From JAWRCU01 sp033542235 (GTDB taxonomy: Bacteria > Pseudomonadota > Alphaproteobacteria > Rhizobiales > Rhizobiaceae), in contig NZ_JAWRCU010000007.1 of the NCBI RefSeq assembly GCF_033542235.1, forward strand, positions 1 through 64,000: a stretch of DNA of 64,000 nt, in the 5' to 3' direction. Positions 1 to 8,179 of this stretch are shown one piece after another; the stretch's first letter is position 1, and every line of letters begins with the position of its first letter. Under the pieces are notes generated by a model. That model made no database searches and was not told the DNA's origin. It saw only the letters and a list, made by a program, of their open reading frames with translations. The position numbers were made by a program, and so were the translations under genes.

Positions 1-102
1 GCCGCCGGCTACAACTTCCGCCGCCTCATCCGCTGGCTCAGTCTTTTGCTGTGCCTGATGCTGGCTGCCTTCAGCACTCAGCTTCGCCTCGTATCAACGT
101 GA
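1..102 (+). mobile_element. IS5-like transposase, C-terminal end (cut by window edge)
   Basis: Reading frame 1 is open from the first base to a TGA at 100-102 and gives 33 residues beginning AAGYNFRRLIRWL. That motif is typical of the extreme C-terminus of IS5-family DDE transposases. The rest of the element lies outside the window, so neither the catalytic residues nor the left inverted repeat can be checked. Only 11 bases separate this stop from the truncated glycosidase frame that follows. The element end therefore probably lies at about 103-125 and marks the breakpoint of that gene. The family assignment rests on one short motif. Confidence 0.6.
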
Positions 103-113
103 AATCGCAATAG

Positions 114-575
114 TTCACGGTCGACTACATCGCTGCCTATCGATACTTCGTGGATGCGTGCCGAAAACTCGCGCCGCGGGCTCGCTTCGTCTGGTCGCCG
201 AAAGGTGAAGACGGGCTCGCCGCCTATTATCCGGGTGACCGCTATGTCGACCTGGTCGGCGTGTCCGTCTGGGGCCTGGAGAGGTGGGACCGTGCGCAAT
301 ACGGAAAGCCGCGAGGCTTCGCCAAGACCTTCGACCAGAAATATCGTCGTGTTGCGGATTTCGGTAAGCCGGTCATCATCGCGGAATTGGGGGTGGCAGG
401 GCGGAAGCGATATCGTCAGAACTGGATGTCGGAGATTTCCGCTCTATCCAGAGGGCGCAACCCTTTCCCGCTGCTCGCAGGCATCGTCTACTTCTACGAC
501 AAGGAACCGTATCACTGGCCGGGCGGATACGGCTCGCCGGATTGGCGTTTAGCTGCGTCCGAACTTGCATTCTAA
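114..575 (+). pseudogene. 5'-truncated GH26-like glycosidase fragment
   Basis: The frame opens after a TAG at 111-113 and has no good start; the first possible one is GTG at 150. It encodes about 153 residues that match the C-terminal half of the intact GH26-like protein at 1327-2295. Shared blocks include WSPKG, YPGD.YVD.VG.SV, FGKP.I.AELG, the nucleophile-type glutamate in AELG, and WPGGYG.PDWR at the end. The N-terminal half, including the acid/base RWAQEMDE region and the signal peptide, is missing. An IS-like transposase end abuts the break, so insertion or IS-mediated deletion is the likely cause. The fragment faces the intact copy, which suggests an old duplication. Confidence 0.8.
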
Positions 576-576
576 A

Positions 577-622
577 GCATCGGACCGAAAAGTGCGAAGC
601 GGTTTTCGGACGAATCCGATGC
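577..622. repeat. Rhizobial extragenic palindromic repeat
   Basis: Outer arms GCATCGGA (577-584) and TCCGATGC (615-622) and inner arms CCGAAAA (585-591) and TTTTCGG (603-609) form one long hairpin directly after the glycosidase fragment. Elements of this type, with AGCATCGGACCGAAAAGTG as a core, are common between genes in Mesorhizobium, Sinorhizobium and Agrobacterium relatives. The family assignment is from memory. It may also act as a transcription stop for the + strand. Confidence 0.65.
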
Positions 623-695
623 CTAAACAATGAGATAGAGGGGCGTGGCCATCCAATTTGAGCGCACGCCGCTCCAGCCTGTCTGCAATCGCAAC

Positions 696-730
696 CCCAG
701 CCGCCATGTCCGAAGGTCATGGCGGCTGGG
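696..730 (-). terminator. Hairpin at the end of the polysaccharide operon
   Basis: A perfect 13-bp stem (CCCAGCCGCCATG at 696-708 and its complement at 718-730) has a 9-base loop. It lies between the + strand glycosidase fragment and the minus-strand DUF995 gene that ends at 768. There is no clear U tract, so it may be an intrinsic terminator for either strand or simply an mRNA-stabilising stem. Confidence 0.55.
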
Positions 731-767
731 TGCCCCAACGCCCAAAGGGTCCGATTTCAAGAACCGG

Positions 768-1286
768 TTACCTGCTGGCCGACAGCCTCGATTGGATCTT
801 CTTCAAGCTTGCGCTCACATAGTCGCCCGGCCGCAGCTTGCGATACTCGTCACCGGCTTTGATCGGTGCATTCTTGAAGGCGTACCATTCCCCATCCGGC
901 TCGCGCTTCTGGAACACCACGCCGCCCTTCTTGCGATGGCTGAAGCAGGTCAGCGCGGGCGCCGAGCCACTTTTGGCGTGCCAGTCGGCCTTGAAGCAGA
1001 GCTTGCCGGGGTCGGTCAGGAACCAGCGTCCCACACCGTAGGAGCCCGCGCTGCCGCGCCCAGTCGCTGCGATGAATCGGCGCTGTTTCGAAAGAAAATA
1101 GCCCGCCCCGTCCTTCCAAAGCCAGGATCGGTTTGAGTAGAGCTGAAACAGCTCGTCGGTCGTCAGCGGCGTTGCCGATCGCGCGGCAATAGTCTCTTTG
1201 CTCTGGGGGGCCGCGGCAGCATATGACGCCATTCCCATCGAGCTGCCGATCGCAACGAGCGCCAGCAATGTCCTTAGTTTCCGCAT
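768..1286 (-). CDS. DUF995 family secreted protein (copy 1)
   Basis: 172 residues. The start is ATG at 1286 (MRKLRTLLALVAIG) with AGGAGA about 8 bases upstream; a longer frame upstream has no ribosome site. The N-terminus is a signal peptide ending near AAAAP, so the protein is probably periplasmic or exported. The mature part carries the DUF995-type pattern: TTDELFQLYSNRSW, W.DGAGYF, GRWF.TD.GKLCFKA.W and TCFSH. A second copy lies at 2316-2888, and the two flank the GH26-like gene. It is the last gene of the polysaccharide operon. The function is unknown. A role in export, modification or anchoring of the polymer is inferred from context only. Confidence 0.8.
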   Translation of the reverse strand: MRKLRTLLALVAIGSSMGMASYAAAAPQSKETIAARSATPLTTDELFQLYSNRSWLWKDGAGYFLSKQRRFIAATGRGSAGSYGVGRWFLTDPGKLCFKADWHAKSGSAPALTCFSHRKKGGVVFQKREPDGEWYAFKNAPIKAGDEYRKLRPGDYVSASLKKIQSRLSASR

Positions 1287-1326
1287 TTTGTATTCTCCTG
1301 AATAACGAATATGTTCGGCTGGCCGC

Positions 1327-2295
1327 CTAATTCGTGACCTGTCCGGTGACCACCCGCCAATCGGGCCGGCCATAACCGCCAGGCCAGGGATAGATTTCCC
1401 GGTCGTTGAAGTAGATCACAGCGCTGAGGCTCGGGAATTCAGGATGCTTCTCGGCGACTGTTGCAGCCCAACTGCGCACATACGCCGCGTCGCCCTCATA
1501 GCCCAGCTCGGCAACCATGATGGGTTTGCCGAAGCGCTCGGCCAGCTGGTAACCGGGTTCGAGCGCCTCTACGAAAGTCCGGTCCTTGCCGAAATGGGCG
1601 AGGTCGTATGGCTGGTAGCCGAAGACGGAGAGGCCGACGATGTCGACATATCCGTCACCCGGATAGAAGTTGACCAGCTCCGGATTGCCCTTCGGCGACC
1701 ACATGTATCTGGCGTTCTTCAGATGCTCGCGGCACACCGTCACCATGCGCTGATAGGCGGCGACATAGCCCTCTGGCTTCCAGTGCGCCCAGGTGAACTG
1801 GTTGTCGGTCTCGTCCATCTCCTGGGCCCAGCGAACGATCACGGGGCTCTTCAGGCTGGCGGCGGCCGTGCATACCGAGGCCATGTTGGCATCGTAACGA
1901 CCGCTCAGGATGCCGCTAAGCAACTCGCCCGAGCTCACGCGCCAGTCGACGGACCACGACCAGGGTTCGATCGTGATCAGGAGCGATCGTCCCCGCTGCA
2001 GGGCATATTCATCGGCGATGGCCAAAGTCGACAGGTCGACGTCTTCCCAGGGGAGGAAGAGATGCTCGATCTTCACACTGGCATCGCTGCCGAAATCGCC
2101 ATGCGGATCATAGGCTCCGAAATCGACGGACGTCTCGGTGATGACCGGTCGCTTGTCGGTCACCCGATCGCCGGTCTCAGTCCCGGCAGCAGGGATGCCG
2201 AGCGGCATCTGCGCCGCCAGGACGGCTCCCGAGAGAGCCAGCGTGGCAAGAGAGAGTGCAATCACTCTCGATGTATTCCTTAGAAAGGTCCTCAT
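1327..2295 (-). CDS. Secreted GH26-like glycoside hydrolase
   Basis: 322 residues from ATG 2295 (MRTFLRN), with AGGAGT about 5 bases upstream. The earlier in-frame ATG at 2319 overlaps the preceding gene and is less likely. A signal peptide ends near AVLAAQ. The fold pattern is that of clan-A (GH26-like) hydrolases: RWAQEMDE contains the likely acid/base Glu and MVAELGYEG the likely nucleophile Glu. Typical GH26 blocks ARYMWSPKGN, FYPGDGYVDIVG and PWPGGYGRPDWR are present. GH26 enzymes cleave beta-mannans or mixed beta-glucans. Here the substrate is more likely the polymer made by this operon, with the enzyme trimming or releasing chains in the periplasm. A truncated paralogue lies at 114-575. 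Confidence 0.82.
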   Translation of the reverse strand: MRTFLRNTSRVIALSLATLALSGAVLAAQMPLGIPAAGTETGDRVTDKRPVITETSVDFGAYDPHGDFGSDASVKIEHLFLPWEDVDLSTLAIADEYALQRGRSLLITIEPWSWSVDWRVSSGELLSGILSGRYDANMASVCTAAASLKSPVIVRWAQEMDETDNQFTWAHWKPEGYVAAYQRMVTVCREHLKNARYMWSPKGNPELVNFYPGDGYVDIVGLSVFGYQPYDLAHFGKDRTFVEALEPGYQLAERFGKPIMVAELGYEGDAAYVRSWAATVAEKHPEFPSLSAVIYFNDREIYPWPGGYGRPDWRVVTGQVTN

Positions 2296-2315
2296 AGGGG
2301 TACTCCTAACGATAT

Positions 2316-2888
2316 TCATTGGTTTGCATTGGAATTTGCATGGGAGGATTGCATTGGCGGCAGGAGCTCCGATCTGATCCGCTCCAGGTCGGTCGAGACG
2401 AGATCCTGGCCGACGAGCTTGCTGAACTCATCGCCGTCTTGAGGAGGGGCGTGTCTGAAGACATACCAGGCTCCCGACGGCTCTCTTTTCTGATAGACGG
2501 TGTCGCGGAGCTTCATGTGGCTGAAGCATGTCTTGTCGGGAGCGACCCCGGTCGATGAATGCCATTGTGCCTTCAGGCAGAGACGACCGTCGGTGATGAT
2601 CCACCGGCCCTCTGCCCAACTGGCCTGCGCTCCGGAGCCTGCCCAGGCAGTGAAACGACGTCCGTCAGCTTGCATCCATCCGGCGCCGTCGGGCCATCGC
2701 CACGACTTGTCGCGATAGAGCATGAAGAGTTCTCCGCTGGTCATCGGGCGTGCATCCGGTGGGGGCAACGAGGCCGTGCTCGCCGCCTCGGCGACGCTCC
2801 CGAAAAGCACTGCGGCGAAAAGCAGTGATGTCGCCGCCAGCCTGCCGGAGATCACTGCCGCGCCCTTTTCGAACCGTGAGTTTTGCAT
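2316..2888 (-). CDS. DUF995 family secreted protein (copy 2)
   Basis: 190 residues with an N-terminal signal peptide (hydrophobic stretch at about 17-34, cleavage near AEAAS). It shares with copy 1 the blocks M.S.ELF.LY.DKSW.W.DGAGW, GRWI.TDGRLCLKAQWH, KTCFSH and VYQKREPSG.WY.F. The C-terminus is longer. It ends 20 bases before the GH26-like start and begins 15 bases after the dehydrogenase stop, so it is in the same operon. The biochemical role is unknown. Two paralogues in one polysaccharide operon suggest a paired or complementary envelope function. Confidence 0.8.
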   Translation of the reverse strand: MQNSRFEKGAAVISGRLAATSLLFAAVLFGSVAEAASTASLPPPDARPMTSGELFMLYRDKSWRWPDGAGWMQADGRRFTAWAGSGAQASWAEGRWIITDGRLCLKAQWHSSTGVAPDKTCFSHMKLRDTVYQKREPSGAWYVFRHAPPQDGDEFSKLVGQDLVSTDLERIRSELLPPMQSSHANSNANQ

Positions 2889-2903
2889 AGCTTCAGTCCT
2901 CGC

Positions 2904-4277
2904 TCACAATGGCCTCTGGACGACAGATGCCGGGCTGAGCCCGTCGCCGGAGCTGGCAGCGGAACGCTGCGGCACAGGTCGGCCGATACTCGTTACTTGG
3001 AAACCGGCCGCCTGTGCCGCGCCCCGCCCAAACGCGTTGCGCAGATCGATGAGGATCGGAAAGCGCATCACCTGCCGAAGGCGTTGAAGCTCGATCAGGC
3101 GGATGCTTTCCCATTCGGTGACGACGATGACAGCGTCTGCACCGCAGGCGCATTCGTAGGGATCGTCGAAGAGGTCAACATTCTCGAGAATGCGTGCGGC
3201 ATTCTCGAGCCCGACCGGGTCATGTGCGCGGATGTTGGCGCCGAACCGCTGCAGCGATTCGATCAGCGGCACGGACGGAGCATCCCGCATGTCGTCGGTA
3301 TCAGGCTTGAACGTGAGGCCGAGGACCGCAATCGTAAGTCCCTCGACGTCGCCGCCGACCGCCTCGACGACCTTGAGCGCCATCTTGCGCTTGCGGGCTT
3401 CGTTGGCCGCGACTGTTTCCTCGATGATGCGCAGCGACACGCCGTAATCCTGCGCGGTGCGAAGCAGCGCCAGCGTATCCTTTGGGAAGCAGGAACCGCC
3501 GTAGCCCGGCCCAGCGTTCAGGAAGGCCTTGCCTATGCGATGGTCGAGACCGACGCCCAGCGCCAGCTCGCTGACATCGGTGCCGACCTCCTCGCAGAGA
3601 TCGGCCAGCTCGTTGATGAAGGTGATCTTCGTCGCCAGGAATGCATTCGACGCGTATTTGATCAGCTCGGCAGCGCGTCGCCGGGTGGCGATGATGGGCG
3701 TATTCGCGTCGGCCAGCGGCGCATAGACAGCCAGCATCATCGTTCGTGCATATTCGTCCTCGGCCCCGAGGATGACCCGGTCGGGAAAAAGGAAGTCGTC
3801 GATCGCCGACCCTTCGCGCAGGAACTCGGGATTGGATACGACGGAAAAGCTTTGCTGCGGACGGACGGTGGCGATGATCTTTTCAACCACATCGCCCGTG
3901 CCGACCGGGACGGTCGACTTGACCGCCACAACCGCGTGGCCTTCGAGCGAGCAGGCAATCTCCTTGGCCGCCATGTAAACGAAGGAAAGATCGGCGTCGC
4001 CGAATCCGGGGCGAGGCGGAGTTCCGACCGCGATAAAGACGACGTCGGCTCCTTTCACTGCTGCGCCGAGCTCTGTCGTGAAGGAGAGCCTGCCAGCCGA
4101 CCGGTTGCGCCGCACGAGCATCTCCAGGCCGGGCTCGTAGATCGGCAGCTTGCCCTGCTGGAGCTGTGCGATCTTTTCCGCGTTCTTGTCGACGCAGATC
4201 ACCTCGTTTCCCCATTCGGCGAAGCATGTGCCGCTGACGAGGCCGACATATCCCGTTCCAACCATTGCGATTTTCAT
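2904..4277 (-). CDS. ugd: UDP-glucose 6-dehydrogenase
   Basis: 457 residues, the usual length for this family. It oxidises UDP-glucose to UDP-glucuronate with two NAD+. The N-terminal Rossmann motif is GTGYVGLVSG (residues 7-16). The catalytic Cys is 263, in GPGYGGSCFPKD. The Lys/Asn pair in the central helix (LIKYASNAFLATKITFINE) and the C-terminal GLTFKPDTDDMRDAPS complete the family pattern. In this operon its product feeds the UDP-xylose synthase encoded at 7133-8179. The start ATG is supported by the canonical MKIAMVGTGYVG N-terminus. It lies 19 bases after the glycosyltransferase stop. Confidence 0.95.
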   Translation of the reverse strand: MKIAMVGTGYVGLVSGTCFAEWGNEVICVDKNAEKIAQLQQGKLPIYEPGLEMLVRRNRSAGRLSFTTELGAAVKGADVVFIAVGTPPRPGFGDADLSFVYMAAKEIACSLEGHAVVAVKSTVPVGTGDVVEKIIATVRPQQSFSVVSNPEFLREGSAIDDFLFPDRVILGAEDEYARTMMLAVYAPLADANTPIIATRRRAAELIKYASNAFLATKITFINELADLCEEVGTDVSELALGVGLDHRIGKAFLNAGPGYGGSCFPKDTLALLRTAQDYGVSLRIIEETVAANEARKRKMALKVVEAVGGDVEGLTIAVLGLTFKPDTDDMRDAPSVPLIESLQRFGANIRAHDPVGLENAARILENVDLFDDPYECACGADAVIVVTEWESIRLIELQRLRQVMRFPILIDLRNAFGRGAAQAAGFQVTSIGRPVPQRSAASSGDGLSPASVVQRPL

Positions 4278-4296
4278 TTTCGGGAGCCCCTTGCGT

Positions 4297-6150
4297 CTAA
4301 TTGGCGGAAGCCGGCCCTTGCGGGAGCCACTTTGGATTGAATGTCGTCCGGCTCAGGCCCTCTCCGCCGATCCCTGCGCCTGCGACGGAGTATTTGACTT
4401 CGAACAGGCTCAGGCGGCCGGTGCCCCAGGCGAGAGACTCGATGCCGTCCCTGCCGCGTTCGACTGTTGCGATCCCCGGGAGCAGGAAAAGCGCAAGCAG
4501 GCTGGTTGCCATGGCGGGCCGATAGGAGCGCCTGGGGGCCTTGACCTGGTTCTCGCGGCCATGCTGCACGAGGATGACGAGCAGCAGCAGCGCGTAGAGC
4601 ACCGCATTGGCGATCGCAAAGATGTAGAAGCCGCGGGTCTCGCCGGCGTCGCCGATCACCAGCACGGGGAGGACCGACGCGATTGAAAGGAAGCCATACG
4701 GGGCAAGGATGCGCATAGGGAGCGGATCCACCTCGGAGCCTCCTTTAGGCGTGATGCGGAAGTCCACGAAGGAGTCCGTCAGCCAGTCGCGAACTGCGGC
4801 TATCGTACCCGCCAGGGCCCAGGGCCAGCGCGCGAAAAGAAAAAGCGTGCTTTCCCAACTGAGCACCTTTGCGTCGAAGGGTCGGAACGTGCCGGTCGCC
4901 CGCCACCGGTACGCCAGGGCGATGAGGACGAGTGAGAGCGGGGTGAAATGGGCGAGGAATTCGGGATAGCTGACGGCGACGAAATTCTCGCCGCGCATCA
5001 GCGCGATGATCGGCAGCGCAAACATCAAAGCCATGAACAGCGAGAAGAGCGGGTACCAGAGCTGCGAGAACACGAACTGGAATTTCAGCGTCGTCGTCGG
5101 CAGGCGCGGCACGAAGATCGGTGAATATTTGAGAAGGATCATCACCAGGCTGCGCGACCACTGAAACTCCTGGGTCACGAGATCCGCGAATGTGCGTGGT
5201 CCGTCGCCATGCGCGATTGCGTCGAGCGCATGGGCGCCCCGCCAGCCATAGGCGTTCATCATCAGCGTCGTGGAATGATCTTCGGCAAGTTCCGGCCCTA
5301 GCCCGCCGATTTCCTTCAGCGCTGTGCAGCGCACTCCGTAATGCGATCCTATGCAGAGCGGAGCGAGCCCCGCATTGTAGCCGGCCTGCAATGAGCCGTG
5401 CAGGCTGGCTTCGGCATGGAGTCGGCCGCGCGCCGACCAGCTTTCGGCTGCATTGCGGTCGCAGATGCTCGGCGCAGACACATAGCCCACATTCGGGTCC
5501 GCAAAGGGGCGCAGCATCTCGCGGAGATAGCCGGACTCGGGAACGTGGTCGGCATCGAGCTGGACCACGAAGTCGTAGCCTTCGTACCCGTAGTGATCAT
5601 AGAAGAAGGCAAGATTGCCCTCCTTGCAGCGGGTGCGCCGCGGCCATGCTGAGCGATGATAGTCGCTTCTGCCCTTGCGCGTCGAAACCTGGACTCTGTT
5701 GCGCCTGCACCATTCCAGTGCTTGGGGGGAGGGGTCTTCATCGGCAAGCCAGGTATCGTGCGCCACGTCTTGAGCGAGCATCGCCTGCAACGTCTCCGCG
5801 ACCACTGCGAAAGGTTCGGAAGGGGCCTTGGTCACCACCATGGCGACCCGGCTTCCTGCGGGCAGGCGCAATGGCCCGTCTGGTCTGCGGCTGCGATAGA
5901 AGATCGCCAGGAAATATCCCGGCAGCAACGTCACCCAGGCCAGCACCGCGGTGACGGTCAGAAACCCTGACAATCCAACAAAATGTGCGGGGTCGAACCA
6001 CCAGATCCAGAAATTGACGAGCGCTGCCAGCCAGGCCAGCGCGCCGAGCAGGAATTCGACGCGATGGCGGCCGGTGAGGATGCGCACCATCAGCGGCGTC
6101 TCCGGCGGCTGGTCGCTCGCGGCGGCTAATTTGCTGATCGCCGTCCTCAC
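4297..6150 (-). CDS. Processive family-2 glycosyltransferase (cellulose-synthase-like)
   Basis: 617 residues. Two N-terminal membrane segments (about 34-50 and 58-84) precede a GT2 catalytic domain. It has D199-A-D201, E290-D291 and a QEFQW (327-331) version of the QxxRW motif of processive synthases. Four to six further membrane helices follow (about 350-560). There is no PilZ domain, so any c-di-GMP control should act on transcription rather than on this enzyme. The start is GTG 6150, which overlaps the epimerase stop by 4 bases. It is the only polymerase-like gene in the operon and should make the backbone from UDP-pentose, UDP-galactose or UDP-glucose. The product is inferred to be an arabinose- or xylose-containing polysaccharide. 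Confidence 0.85.
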   Translation of the reverse strand: MRTAISKLAAASDQPPETPLMVRILTGRHRVEFLLGALAWLAALVNFWIWWFDPAHFVGLSGFLTVTAVLAWVTLLPGYFLAIFYRSRRPDGPLRLPAGSRVAMVVTKAPSEPFAVVAETLQAMLAQDVAHDTWLADEDPSPQALEWCRRNRVQVSTRKGRSDYHRSAWPRRTRCKEGNLAFFYDHYGYEGYDFVVQLDADHVPESGYLREMLRPFADPNVGYVSAPSICDRNAAESWSARGRLHAEASLHGSLQAGYNAGLAPLCIGSHYGVRCTALKEIGGLGPELAEDHSTTLMMNAYGWRGAHALDAIAHGDGPRTFADLVTQEFQWSRSLVMILLKYSPIFVPRLPTTTLKFQFVFSQLWYPLFSLFMALMFALPIIALMRGENFVAVSYPEFLAHFTPLSLVLIALAYRWRATGTFRPFDAKVLSWESTLFLFARWPWALAGTIAAVRDWLTDSFVDFRITPKGGSEVDPLPMRILAPYGFLSIASVLPVLVIGDAGETRGFYIFAIANAVLYALLLLVILVQHGRENQVKAPRRSYRPAMATSLLALFLLPGIATVERGRDGIESLAWGTGRLSLFEVKYSVAGAGIGGEGLSRTTFNPKWLPQGPASAN

Positions 6151-7136
6151 GTCCGCCCCTCCAGCCCGAAAAAGGGCGCGGCCGTCCGCACGATTGTGTC
6201 GAGGTCGGAATAGCGCGGCGAGAATCCCAGTGCTTCGCGGGCGAGGGTGGGGTCGGCATAGAGCGCCGGTGGATCGCCGCGGCGTCTCGGATGCAACTCG
6301 ATCGGCACTTCGCGCTGTGTGACGCGGGAAACGGCTTCCAGGATCTGGCGTATGGAGGATCCTCGGCCCGTACCGAGGTTGACCGCCAGGTTTTCGCCGC
6401 CGCGCACCAGATGGTGGAACGCAAGCACATGGGCATGCGCCAGGTCCGATACGTGGATGTAGTCGCGGATGCAGGTGCCGTCCGGGGTTTCGTAATCGTC
6501 ACCGAAGACGGCCAGATGCGAAATCTTTCCCGCGGCAGCGAGCAAAGCTCTGGGAATGAGATGCGTTTCCGGGTCGTGCCATTCACCGAGCTCGCCGTCA
6601 GGATCGGCGCCGCAGGCGTTGAAGTAGCGCAACGCCACGTAGCGCAGGCCATAGGCTGCCGCGAAATCGCCGAGCATCTGTTCTGCGATCAGCTTCGTCC
6701 TGCCATAAGGATTGACGGGAAGCTGTGGCGTCGCTTCCTTGATGGGCAGGCCGGGCGGCACGCCGTAGGTCGCGCAGCTCGAGGAGAAGATGACCTTGTC
6801 GATCCCTGCTTCGCGGCATGCGTTCAGCAACGACAGCGTACCGGCGACATTGTTCCGGTAGTATTTGCTGGGGTCCTCGACGGATTCCCCGACATAGGCG
6901 GAAGCCGCGAAATGTATGACCGCGTTCGGCTCGTACCTGGTAAAGGTCTCTGCGAGGTGAGCCGTATCCAAAATGTCCCCCTGCACGAAGGGCCCCCAAC
7001 GCACGGCCGATCGGTTGCCGGTCGTCAGATTGTCGAAGACGACAGGCTCCACATCGCTGCGGCTGAGCAACTTTGCCGTGTGGCTGCCGATGAAGCCGGC
7101 ACCGCCTGTGACCAGGACCCTTTGCGGGGACATCAT
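6147..7136 (-). CDS. uxe: UDP-sugar 4-epimerase (GalE/UDP-xylose 4-epimerase type)
   Basis: 329 residues of the extended SDR family. The NAD motif is GGAGFIGSH (11-19), the catalytic pair is Y144/K148 in NPYGRTK, and SSSCATYG supplies the catalytic Ser region. The family interconverts UDP-glucose and UDP-galactose. Because a UDP-xylose synthase gene lies immediately upstream with overlapping codons (ATGATG at 7131-7136), it more likely converts UDP-xylose to UDP-arabinose, as reported for the S. meliloti enzyme of the matching locus (recalled). Dual activity is possible. The symbol is by analogy; sequence alone cannot separate GalE from Uxe. Confidence 0.82.
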   Translation of the reverse strand: MMSPQRVLVTGGAGFIGSHTAKLLSRSDVEPVVFDNLTTGNRSAVRWGPFVQGDILDTAHLAETFTRYEPNAVIHFAASAYVGESVEDPSKYYRNNVAGTLSLLNACREAGIDKVIFSSSCATYGVPPGLPIKEATPQLPVNPYGRTKLIAEQMLGDFAAAYGLRYVALRYFNACGADPDGELGEWHDPETHLIPRALLAAAGKISHLAVFGDDYETPDGTCIRDYIHVSDLAHAHVLAFHHLVRGGENLAVNLGTGRGSSIRQILEAVSRVTQREVPIELHPRRRGDPPALYADPTLAREALGFSPRYSDLDTIVRTAAPFFGLEGRT

Positions 7137-8179
7137 GCGGTCTCCGCAAGCTTGCGTGCTTCTGACGTCAGGAGACGATCGAAATAGGTGATCGTCTGCT
7201 CGAGGCCGCTGGAGAGCGGGATTTTCGGCAGCCAGCCCAACTCCCGCTTCGCGATTGAGATGTCGGGCCGCCGCTGGCGCGGGTCGTCAATGGGCAGTGG
7301 GAGGTGGACGATGCGTGAGGGCGAACCTGTCAGGCTTATGACCTGTTCCGCCAGCTCCCGAACCGTGAACTCTGCAGGGTTACCCAGATTGACGGGGCCG
7401 GTGAAGGATGGCGGCGAAGCCATCAGCCGCAGGAAACCGTCGATGAGGTCGTCGACAAAACAGAATGAACGGGTTTGCGAGCCGTCGCCGTAGATCGTTA
7501 TGTCGTCGCCGCTCAGCGCCTGCACGATGAAGTTCGACACAACACGGCCGTCGTCGGGACGCATGTTCGGACCATATGTGTTGAAGATCCGCGCAACCTT
7601 GATCTCGACTCCGAACTGCTGGTGGAAATCGAAGAACATGGTTTCGGCGCAGCGCTTGCCCTCGTCGTAGCAGGAGCGCGGACCCACCGGATTCACATTA
7701 CCCCAATAGGATTCGGGCTGAGGATGGACGTGCGGATCGCCGTAGATTTCCGAGGTCGATGCCTGGAAGATCTTCGCCTTTCGGGCCTTGGCCAATTCGA
7801 GAAGATTGAGCGCGCCAAGCACGCTGGTTTTCATCGTTTGTACGGGATCGGCCTGGTAGTGAGGCGGCGATGCGGGGCAGGCGAGATTATAGATTTCGTC
7901 GACATCGGCTGCCAGAGGAACGGTGACGTCGTGGCGGATGACCTTGAAGTGCGGCCTGCCTCTCAGGTGAGCAACATTGCGATGGCGGCCCGTCGTAAAA
8001 TTGTCGGCACACAGAACCTGATGGCCTTGATTCAGCAACTTTTCGCAAAGATGGGATCCGAGGAAGCCGGCGCCTCCCGTGACGAGAATGCGTCTCGGGG
8101 CTGCACCCGCCCGTAGCAAGCGCAGGCTGTTAATGGCGTCTTCGGCAGATTGCTGGTTCGTTTGCTGTCCAGTTTTCAT
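7133..8179 (-). CDS. uxs: UDP-xylose synthase (UDP-glucuronate decarboxylase)
   Basis: 348 residues from ATG 8179 (MKTGQQ). A GTG at 8191 is an in-frame alternative. It decarboxylates UDP-glucuronate to UDP-xylose with bound NAD+. The Rossmann motif is GGAGFLGSHL (35-44) and the catalytic pair is Y171/K175 in SCYDEGKR, the signature of the UXS branch. NLACPASPPHYQ and the Arg-rich DDPRQRRPDI are also typical. It is the first gene of the polysaccharide operon, ahead of the epimerase, synthase and UDP-glucose dehydrogenase that complete a UDP-glucose, UDP-glucuronate, UDP-xylose, UDP-arabinose route. Transcription should start in the 407-base divergent region shared with the CuxR-like gene. Confidence 0.92.
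   Translation of the reverse strand: MKTGQQTNQQSAEDAINSLRLLRAGAAPRRILVTGGAGFLGSHLCEKLLNQGHQVLCADNFTTGRHRNVAHLRGRPHFKVIRHDVTVPLAADVDEIYNLACPASPPHYQADPVQTMKTSVLGALNLLELAKARKAKIFQASTSEIYGDPHVHPQPESYWGNVNPVGPRSCYDEGKRCAETMFFDFHQQFGVEIKVARIFNTYGPNMRPDDGRVVSNFIVQALSGDDITIYGDGSQTRSFCFVDDLIDGFLRLMASPPSFTGPVNLGNPAEFTVRELAEQVISLTGSPSRIVHLPLPIDDPRQRRPDISIAKRELGWLPKIPLSSGLEQTITYFDRLLTSEARKLAETA

Noticed and set aside
2883..4340. Long open frame of 485 codons on the + strand
   Set aside because: It lies antisense to the UDP-glucose dehydrogenase gene, has no similarity or ribosome site, and is the usual effect of high GC.
5190..5954. Open frame of 254 codons on the + strand, Arg-rich
   Set aside because: It is antisense to the GT2 synthase, and its composition is typical of a shadow frame.
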